DNA from: Rhodanobacter sp.
Lineage (GTDB): Bacteria; Pseudomonadota; Gammaproteobacteria; Xanthomonadales; Rhodanobacteraceae
Direction: 5' to 3'
Assembly: GCA_026193555.1 (NCBI GenBank)
Contig: JAPHUU010000212.1
Location: forward strand, 1-5,212
DNA: 5,212 nt
The position numbers and the translations under genes were made by a program. Positions 1-5,212 of the stretch are shown here, piece by piece (within the stretch, counting starts at the first letter, position 1; every line of letters begins with the position of its first letter). The notes under the pieces were generated by a model that saw nothing but the letters and a program-made list of their open reading frames with translations, was not told where the DNA came from and did no database searches.

Positions 1-857
<857 letters not shown>

Positions 858-861
<4 letters not shown>

Positions 862-1337
862 GTCGACCCGAATCCCGTCATGCCTCCGCGTCGCATGCCG
901 GCCCCGATGGCATCACGCCAGCGGCGGACGCTGCACCGCTGTTTGTCGCCAGTCTGCCCGTGCGCTGGCGGGATCTGGATGCGTTCAATCACGTCAACAA
1001 CTCCACCTACCTGACCTATCTGGAGGAGGCGCGCCTGCAGTGGCTGCAGCAGGTGCCCGACTGGTTCAGCGCGGCATCGGTACCCGTGCTGGCCGCCAGC
1101 GAACTGCACTACCGGAAGCCGCTGGTCTGGCCGGCGCAGGTGCAGGTGGAACTGCGCTGCGAACGGCTGGGCAACAGCTCGTTGACGCTTGCCCACTGCA
1201 TGGTCGATGCCGGCGATACCGACCGCCTGTACTGCGATGGTCGCAGCGTGCTGGTCTGGACCAATCCGGCTACCGGCAAATCGGTGCCGTTGCCGACGAC
1301 GATTCGCGCGGCCGTGGAAGTCGGTGCGCCGGGCTGA
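858..1337 (+). CDS. Acyl-CoA thioesterase, 4HBT/YbgC-FadM-like hotdog fold
   Basis: The 159-residue product looks like a cytoplasmic hotdog-fold thioesterase that hydrolyses acyl-CoA (or a related thioester) to free acid and CoA. The recognisable block is [13 protein letters not shown] at residues 36-48, followed by YLTYLEEAR (51-59). This matches the 4-hydroxybenzoyl-CoA thioesterase/YbgC family pattern, in which the second Asp of the D-x-D (Asp41 here) is the catalytic acid. The first 28 or so residues are a Ser/Ala/His-rich extension ahead of the domain, slightly longer than usual. The ATG at 858 overlaps the uvrA TGA (ATGA). It is preceded by GGAAGA at 845-850, seven bases upstream, so translation is probably coupled to uvrA. 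I see no signal peptide or membrane segment. The exact substrate cannot be read from the sequence, so no gene symbol is given. A start further downstream is possible but no better supported. Confidence 0.9.
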
Positions 1338-1368
1338 CGGCGCCATACGGATCTCATGCCGCCATCGA

Positions 1369-1398
1369 CGGACCACATGCACAGCGCCTCGTTATGAT
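1369..1398 (+). promoter_or_regulatory. Possible sigma-70-type promoter for the DUF4139 gene
   Basis: The 91-base gap after the thioesterase gene contains TATGAT at 1393-1398, a 5/6 match to the -10 consensus, about 30 bases ahead of the ATG at 1429. The only -35-like element at plausible spacing (18 bases) is CGGACC at 1369-1374, a poor match that keeps only the central GAC. The start of transcription would be near 1405, giving a short leader. Readthrough from uvrA is an equally reasonable explanation for expression. Confidence 0.35.
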
Positions 1399-1416
1399 GC
1401 GGGTCGGCCCTTCGAT

Positions 1417-1420
1417 GGAG
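1417..1420 (+). promoter_or_regulatory. Ribosome binding site fixing the DUF4139 start
   Basis: GGAG lies eight bases before the ATG at 1429. The reading frame stays open far upstream, so this site, together with the signal peptide that begins at the same ATG, decides the start. Upstream in-frame ATGs lie inside the thioesterase gene. Confidence 0.75.
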
Positions 1421-1428
1421 TTCGCCCG

Positions 1429-1509
1429 ATGACGACGCCATATCGCCATGTCCTTGCCTTGGCCTGCGCCGGGCTTGCCACCCTGGCCGCCAGCTCGCCC
1501 GTCCGCGCC
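1429..1509 (+). other. Sec signal peptide coding segment of the DUF4139 protein
   Basis: These 27 codons give an n-region with Arg6-His7, a hydrophobic core of Val, Leu, Ala and Cys from residue 8 to 21, and a Ser-Ser-Pro-Val-Arg-Ala c-region ending at Ala27, followed by Asp-Asn. This suits signal peptidase I. Cys13 sits inside the hydrophobic core without a proper lipobox, so a lipoprotein is unlikely. Confidence 0.85.
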
Positions 1510-2895
1510 GACAACGACGCCGCACTCACCGTGTACCGCAGCGACAGTGCCGCGTTGTACGCCAGCCAGGGCGACGGCGCGGTCGACGCCGGCTACGCGG
1601 TGGTACGGGAGCGGCGCTCGCTGGCTCTGGCCGCCGGTGTTCACGATGTGGTGGTGGGTGACCTGCCCCTTCATCTCGATGCCGAAGCGCTGGACCTGAG
1701 CTTCCCCGAGGGTGGTGCCCAGCTGATTTCGCAACGCCTGCTGCTGGCGCAGGGGTCGAATGCCGCCCTGGCCGGACTGCTGGGCCACACGGTGGACGTA
1801 CTCGGCAGCGGCGGCGAGGTGCTGGCCAGCGGCATCCTGCTGCGGACCGGCGATGGCCTGCTGGTGCGCGACCCCATCGGCAACACCACGCTGGTACGCA
1901 GCTACGCCGCCGTGCGCACGGCCGGCACCGACTTTCCGACCGGCACCCGGCTGATGCTGAGGATCGATGCGCAGCGCAGCGGGCAGACAGCCGTCGTGCT
2001 CAGCTATCCAACCTCCGGCCTCGGCTGGCGCGCCGCCTACGCGGCCACCCTGCAGCGGGGGCCGACCTGCCGCATGCAGTTCGAATCGCGCGCCAGCATC
2101 GCCAACCGCAGCGGCCGCGACTGGCATGACATCCGGCTCTCCCTGATCGCTGGCGCACCGAACTTCGCCAAGGCCTCGGCGCCGCGGCCGATGATGATGC
2201 AGGCGGGCCGGCTCGGTGCAAGCGCCGAGGCCTTGCCGCAACAGTCCACCCTTGCCGACTACCGCAGCTATGCCCTGCCCGCGGCTGTCGATCTGCCCGA
2301 TGGCAGCGTGAGCCAGTTGCCGTTGTATGCCACCCGCAGCGTGGCTTGCGAGCGCACTGCACTGTTTGAAACCGGCAACCGCTGGCTGCCGCCGCAGCCC
2401 ATGCTGAATCGAAACTTCGACCAGCATGGCGGCGGCGCCATTGTCAGCACCCTGAAGCTGACCGCGTTCGACAGCCTGCCCGCCGGTTATCTGCGCGTGC
2501 AGACGGCCGACCGCCACGGCATACCGCAATTCATCGGCGAAGGCCGGATCGACGACACGCCCAAAGGCAGCGACGCGTCCATCACGCTGGGCACGGCATT
2601 CGACCTGCGCGCAGTGCGCACACGCACCGCTTTCAGCGTCGATCAGGCTGCCCGCACGCTCGACGAGGCATTTCGCATCGACCTCGGCAACACCAGCGAC
2701 ACCAAACGCACAGTCACCGTGCGCGAGCACCCCAGCCGCTGGCGCCAGTGGTCATTGCTCTCCTCCAGCAGCAAGCCACGCCGGCAGACGCCGGACACGC
2801 TGGAATTTCGCATCGAGGTACCCGCCCATGGCAAGGCCGTGCTGAACTATGCCCTGCGATATCGCTGGACCGCCGAGCAAACCCCTCAGCCCTGA
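1429..2895 (+). CDS. Exported DUF4139 domain-containing protein, function unknown
   Basis: The product has 488 residues. Residues 1-27 form a classic Sec signal peptide: a short basic start, a hydrophobic Leu/Ala core, and likely cleavage after Val-Arg-Ala27. The mature protein is therefore probably periplasmic. The rest resembles single-domain DUF4139 proteins. It has an N-terminal beta-rich part (LTVYRSDSAALY onward, from residue 33), the hallmark SGLGWRAAY at 196-204, NRSGRDW (226-232) followed by LSLIAGAPN, and a C-terminal NYALRYRW (473-480). I see no long coiled coil of the kind found in the DUF4140-DUF4139 'mucoidy inhibitor' proteins. The mature chain has only two cysteines, Cys214 and Cys307, which could form a disulfide, and a run of three methionines at 255-257. 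The family has no established biochemical function that I can name. The gene ends 22 bases before the isomerase gene, so the two are probably co-transcribed. Confidence 0.88.
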   Translation: MTTPYRHVLALACAGLATLAASSPVRADNDAALTVYRSDSAALYASQGDGAVDAGYAVVRERRSLALAAGVHDVVVGDLPLHLDAEALDLSFPEGGAQLISQRLLLAQGSNAALAGLLGHTVDVLGSGGEVLASGILLRTGDGLLVRDPIGNTTLVRSYAAVRTAGTDFPTGTRLMLRIDAQRSGQTAVVLSYPTSGLGWRAAYAATLQRGPTCRMQFESRASIANRSGRDWHDIRLSLIAGAPNFAKASAPRPMMMQAGRLGASAEALPQQSTLADYRSYALPAAVDLPDGSVSQLPLYATRSVACERTALFETGNRWLPPQPMLNRNFDQHGGGAIVSTLKLTAFDSLPAGYLRVQTADRHGIPQFIGEGRIDDTPKGSDASITLGTAFDLRAVRTRTAFSVDQAARTLDEAFRIDLGNTSDTKRTVTVREHPSRWRQWSLLSSSSKPRRQTPDTLEFRIEVPAHGKAVLNYALRYRWTAEQTPQP

Positions 2896-2907
2896 ACGAC
2901 TTGATCC

Positions 2908-2911
2908 GGAG
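2908..2911 (+). promoter_or_regulatory. Ribosome binding site fixing the enoyl-CoA isomerase start
   Basis: GGAG lies six bases before the ATG at 2918. An in-frame ATG exists earlier at 2849, inside the DUF4139 gene, but it would add 23 residues unlike any crotonase start. The spacing here and the beginning of the conserved fold favour 2918. Confidence 0.75.
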
Positions 2912-2917
2912 CGCCAC

Positions 2918-3673
2918 ATGCTTGACCTGACCACACACGACAACATCACCGAAATCAAAATGGCCCGGCCGCCGGTCAATGCGTTGGACCTGGATATGGT
3001 GTGCGCCTTGCGTTCAGCGATCGAGGACAGCATCGGCGCCGGCACGCACGGCATCGTGCTGTCCGGCGCGCCGGGCCTGTTCTCCGCTGGCGTCGACGTG
3101 CCTGCGCTGCTCGCGCAGGACCGCACCGGCGTGCACGAATTCTGGCGCGAGTTTTTCGCGCTGTGCGCCACGCTGGCGCGCGCACCGGTGCCGCTGGTCG
3201 CCGCGATCACCGGCCACAGCCCGGCCGGCGGTGCCGTGCTGGCACTGTTCTGCGATTATCGGGTGATGGCCGAGGGCCCGTTCCGGATCGGCTTGAACGA
3301 GGTGCAGGTGGGGTTGATCGTGCCCGATGCGATCCAGCTTGCCTTGCGCCGGGTGGTCGGCACCTATCGCGCCGAGCGATTGCTGGTCTCCGGTGCCATG
3401 CTCGACTCGGCCCAAGCGCTGGCCTGCGGTTTTGTGGACGAGCTCACCGGTGTCGACCAGGTCGACACCCGCGCCCTGCACTGGCTGCGCGAGCTGCTGG
3501 CGTTGCCGTCGCACGCGATGCTGGTCACGCGGGAGTTGGCCCGGGCCGACCTCGCCGCAGCCTACGCCGACCCCGCCACGCTGCCGCTGGACGAGTTTGT
3601 CGACGCCTTTTTCCACCCGCAGACACAGGCCGTGCTGCAGCAGCTGGTGGCCAGGCTCAAGAACAAGGGTTGA
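2918..3673 (+). CDS. Enoyl-CoA hydratase/isomerase family protein, probably delta3,delta2-enoyl-CoA isomerase
   Basis: The 251-residue product is a crotonase-superfamily enzyme acting on enoyl-CoA in the cytoplasm. The fold is marked by ARPPVNALD (16-24), the oxyanion-hole segment FSAGVD (55-60), the second oxyanion segment SPAGGAVLALFCDYR (101-115), and GLNEVQVGLIVP (125-136). The GLNE-x-Q-x-G-x-I-x-P block closely resembles mitochondrial delta3,delta2-enoyl-CoA isomerase (ECI1), whose catalytic base is the Glu in GLNETQLG; here that is Glu128. The other glutamate used by true hydratases, in the GG-x-E position of the second oxyanion helix, is absent (GGAVLAL). A single glutamate argues for double-bond isomerisation, which feeds unsaturated fatty acids into beta-oxidation, rather than hydration. 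The gene starts 22 bases after the DUF4139 stop and ends just before a strong hairpin, so it is the last gene of the plus-strand unit. The family is firm, the isomerase call is an inference, and other crotonase activities remain possible. Confidence 0.9.
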   Translation: MLDLTTHDNITEIKMARPPVNALDLDMVCALRSAIEDSIGAGTHGIVLSGAPGLFSAGVDVPALLAQDRTGVHEFWREFFALCATLARAPVPLVAAITGHSPAGGAVLALFCDYRVMAEGPFRIGLNEVQVGLIVPDAIQLALRRVVGTYRAERLLVSGAMLDSAQALACGFVDELTGVDQVDTRALHWLRELLALPSHAMLVTRELARADLAAAYADPATLPLDEFVDAFFHPQTQAVLQQLVARLKNKG

Positions 3674-3682
3674 ACTCTTTTC

Positions 3683-3719
3683 CCTCGGACGGCGCGCACC
3701 GGGTGCGCGCCGTCCGAGG
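3683..3719 (+). terminator. GC-rich hairpin between convergent genes, likely terminator
   Basis: Two perfect 18-base arms (3683-3700 and 3702-3719) are separated by one base. In RNA this gives a stem of about 16-17 base pairs with a 3-5 base loop. It begins ten bases after the isomerase stop and ends four bases before the last base of the sulfurtransferase stop codon. On the plus strand it is followed by TGTTTC, a short U-rich tract. On the minus strand the following sequence is A-rich (GAAAAGAG), so classical intrinsic termination fits the plus strand better. The stem is symmetrical, so it could still block or protect transcripts from both sides. Confidence 0.75.
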
Positions 3720-3723
3720 TGTT

Positions 3724-4578
3724 TCAACCCTTGGCGATCGGCCGCGCCGGGTCGCTGACCCAGCCACTCCACGAGGGCGCATACAGTCGCGAACCGCACA
3801 GCCCGGCATGCTCCATCGCCAGCAGATTGTGGCAGGCGGTGACACCGGAGCCGCACATGTGCACCACGCGCGCCGGTTCGGCACCGGCCAGGATCGCCTC
3901 GAACTCGTCACGCAGCTGCCCGGCCGGCTTGAAGCGACCATCGCTGCCGAGATTGTCCGCGAACGGTCGGTTCGCCGCGCCGGGAACATGGCCACCGACG
4001 CGGTCCAGCGGCTCGACCTCGCCGCGGTATCGCGGCGCGGCGCGGGCATCCAGCAACAGGCCACGCTCGATGGCAGCGGGCAATGCCGCATGGTCGAGCA
4101 GCATCTGGCCCGCGTCGTAGTGCAGATTCACCGCGGTGGGCGCACGATCGGCCGGCGCTCCGACCTCGACCGGCAGGCCTGCCGCCAGCCACGCCGCATA
4201 GCCGCCATCGAGCACGGCGGCCTGCTGCACGCCGACCAGTCGCAGCAGCCACCACAGTCGCGCCGCCGCCAGCGCGCCGCCGGCCGCGTCATAGCCGACC
4301 ACCTGCATGCCCGCCCGCCAACCCCAGCGCGACAACAGCGCATTCAACGCGGATTCCAGCGGCAACGGATGCCGACCGAGGCCCTCGGCCTGACGTGACA
4401 GGTCCGACAGATCGCGATCGAGACTGGCGTACACGGCGCCGGGAATATGGCCATCCCGATACTCGCGCGCCGCCTGCCCGGGATCGGCCAGATCGAAACG
4501 GCAGTCGACGATCAGCACGTCCTGCGGCGGCAGCGCCGCAAGTGTCGCGGCATCGATCACGGTGGTGCAAAGGGTCAT
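3724..4578 (-). CDS. sseA: 3-mercaptopyruvate sulfurtransferase (two-domain rhodanese)
   Basis: The 284-residue product is close to E. coli SseA in length. It transfers sulfur from 3-mercaptopyruvate (or thiosulfate, more weakly) to acceptors such as cyanide or thiols, via a persulfide on the active-site cysteine. The N-terminal rhodanese domain (about 5-140) shows HIPGAV (44-49), WGW (85-87) and LDGGYAAW (123-130). It is catalytically dead, with Asp97 in YDAAGG where the active cysteine would be. The C-terminal domain (about 150-280) has LLDARAAPRYRG (175-186), GHVPGA (196-201) and the active loop CGSGVTA (242-248). This loop sequence is typical of mercaptopyruvate sulfurtransferases, whereas thiosulfate sulfurtransferases have CRKGVTA. 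The C-terminal SRLYAPSWSGW (263-273) is also family-typical. The ATG overlaps the stop of the upstream nudL gene by four bases, so translation is likely coupled. I see no signal peptide, so the enzyme is cytoplasmic. Confidence 0.93.
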   Translation of the reverse strand: MTLCTTVIDAATLAALPPQDVLIVDCRFDLADPGQAAREYRDGHIPGAVYASLDRDLSDLSRQAEGLGRHPLPLESALNALLSRWGWRAGMQVVGYDAAGGALAAARLWWLLRLVGVQQAAVLDGGYAAWLAAGLPVEVGAPADRAPTAVNLHYDAGQMLLDHAALPAAIERGLLLDARAAPRYRGEVEPLDRVGGHVPGAANRPFADNLGSDGRFKPAGQLRDEFEAILAGAEPARVVHMCGSGVTACHNLLAMEHAGLCGSRLYAPSWSGWVSDPARPIAKG

Positions 4579-5168
4579 GCGCGTCCCATTCTCTGCAGCA
4601 GGTTCAAGAGCATCGCGGCGGTGGCACCCCAGATGCGATGCCCGCCATGGACAAACTCCACCATCGACCGGCGCTGGCCGCGAAACTCCATCGTGTAACG
4701 GCGCAGGTTCGCCGGTTCCAGGAAAAAGCTCAGCGGCACTTCGAATACCTCGGCCACCTCTCCCGGCGATGGTTGGAGCACGGCGTCGGCCGCGAAGCGC
4801 GCCACCACCGGCGTAACACAGTAGCTGCTGATCGTCTCGAAGCAGTCGAGGTAACCCAGCGGCGTCACCAGCGTGCGATCAAGGCCGATTTCCTCCTCGC
4901 TCTCGCGCAACGCGGTGGTCAGCGCATCGGCATCGGAGGGGTCACTGCGCCCGCCGGGAAATGCCACCTGTCCCGCGTGCGTGGTCAGCTCGCCGGTGCG
5001 CACCGTCAGCACCAGTCGTGGCTGCAAGCCCTCGCGCAAGCCAAGCAGCACGGCTGCCGGTCGACGCTCGGTGTGGCCCAGAAAAGCGGTCATGTGCGCG
5101 TGGTTCCAGCCCGGCGCCGAGGGCGGCGCCGACAGTGGCCGCAAGGCGCCGATCAGGTCATCCATCAT
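4575..5168 (-). CDS. nudL: Nudix CoA diphosphatase, NudL/YeaB type
   Basis: The 197-residue product belongs to the Nudix hydrolases that cleave coenzyme A and acyl-CoA to 3',5'-ADP and (acyl-)4'-phosphopantetheine. The CoA-specific (UPF0035/NuCoA) motif is visible as LTVRTGELTTHAGQVAFPGG at 54-73. It runs straight into the Nudix box, with RESEEEIGL at 88-96 supplying the metal-binding Glu89, Glu92 and Glu93. As in E. coli NudL, the first half of the box is one residue longer than the canonical Nudix spacing. Further family-like stretches are LDCFETISSYCVTPVV (107-122), EVFEVPLSFFL (140-150) and IWGATAAML (179-187). Compared with the CoA motif as I remember it, the usual Arg at position 62 is Thr and the Ser/Ala at 58 is Thr. 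Two adjacent ATGs (5168 and 5165) can serve as start. No clear Shine-Dalgarno precedes them, and the frame is open to the window edge, so the start rests on the ATGA overlap with an upstream frame. Confidence 0.93.
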   Translation of the reverse strand: MMDDLIGALRPLSAPPSAPGWNHAHMTAFLGHTERRPAAVLLGLREGLQPRLVLTVRTGELTTHAGQVAFPGGRSDPSDADALTTALRESEEEIGLDRTLVTPLGYLDCFETISSYCVTPVVARFAADAVLQPSPGEVAEVFEVPLSFFLEPANLRRYTMEFRGQRRSMVEFVHGGHRIWGATAAMLLNLLQRMGRA

Positions 5169-5212
5169 GTCGGCTGGCGCGTGGGCAGGACCTCGCGCAT
5201 CAAGTGCAACCG
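5165..5212 (-). CDS. Last codons of an unidentified upstream gene (partial, tentative)
   Basis: Read on the minus strand from the window edge, one frame gives RLHLMREVLPTRQPT followed by TGA at 5167-5165. That stop overlaps the nudL ATG in an ATGA junction, exactly like the nudL-sseA junction downstream. This is the main reason to think it is the end of a real gene. It would also explain why nudL lacks its own ribosome binding site. Fifteen residues are too few to identify a product. The alternative is that this is noncoding leader, or that nudL itself begins further upstream, since its own frame is also open here. Confidence 0.4.
   Translation of the reverse strand, partial: RLHLMREVLPTRQPT

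Noticed and set aside
1326..1343. A 6-base inverted repeat (GCGCCG / CGGCGC) around the thioesterase stop as a terminator
   Set aside because: The stem is short, the loop contains the stop codon, and no U tract follows. Such repeats arise easily in this base composition.
1453..1467. Cys13 of the DUF4139 protein as a lipoprotein lipidation site
   Set aside because: The residues before it are Ala-Leu-Ala rather than a proper lipobox, it lies too early in the hydrophobic core, and a good signal peptidase I site follows at Ala27.
1354..2730. A 458-codon open frame on the minus strand
   Set aside because: It lies opposite the DUF4139 gene, has a Gly/Ala/Gln/Val-rich composition with no recognisable motif, and is the kind of antisense frame expected in high-GC DNA.
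2849..2917. An earlier ATG at 2849 as the start of the enoyl-CoA isomerase
   Set aside because: It would overlap the DUF4139 gene by 47 bases and add 23 non-family residues, whereas the ATG at 2918 has GGAG six bases upstream and begins right at the crotonase fold.
3014..3856. A 280-codon minus-strand frame that would extend past the sseA stop
   Set aside because: It is antisense to the well-supported isomerase gene and has no domain signal; the sseA frame itself ends at 3724.
3001..4398. A 465-codon plus-strand frame crossing the hairpin and the convergent sulfurtransferase gene
   Set aside because: It is a shadow of the isomerase gene (other frame) and of the antisense of sseA. It crosses a strong terminator-like hairpin and has Arg/Ala/Gly-rich composition.

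Overview
The window is a gene-dense stretch of a high-GC bacterial chromosome, by eye about two thirds G+C. Codon usage, the style of the proteins and the gene types suggest a gammaproteobacterium near the Xanthomonadales (Rhodanobacter/Dyella/Xanthomonas-like). That placement is inference from family resemblance and was not tested by a search. I see no mobile element, tRNA, rRNA or CRISPR array, and no gap longer than about 90 bases lacks a gene.

Plus strand, 1-3673. The window opens inside uvrA, the ATPase subunit of the UvrABC excision nuclease, and holds roughly its last third. It ends in an unusual lysine/arginine-rich tail. The uvrA stop overlaps the start of a hotdog-fold acyl-CoA thioesterase gene by four bases (ATGA). 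After a 91-base gap with a possible sigma-70-type -10 element comes a gene for an exported DUF4139 protein of unknown function. Only 22 bases later comes a crotonase-superfamily gene whose active site looks like a delta3,delta2-enoyl-CoA isomerase. This strand ends at a near-perfect GC-rich hairpin at 3683-3719.

Minus strand, 5212-3724. A convergent, tightly packed cluster reads towards the same hairpin. In transcription order it holds the last codons of an unidentified gene at the window edge, a Nudix CoA diphosphatase (NudL type), and a two-domain 3-mercaptopyruvate sulfurtransferase (SseA type). Both junctions are four-base ATGA overlaps, so translational coupling is likely.

Functionally this looks like a housekeeping neighbourhood. 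It combines DNA repair (UvrA), acyl-CoA/CoA chemistry (thioesterase, enoyl-CoA isomerase, CoA diphosphatase), sulfur/cyanide chemistry (sulfurtransferase) and one exported protein of unknown role. I found no convincing new multi-gene system. The points most worth a second look are the DUF4139 protein, the basic UvrA tail, and a G8 tract in uvrA whose alternate frame stays open into the thioesterase gene.
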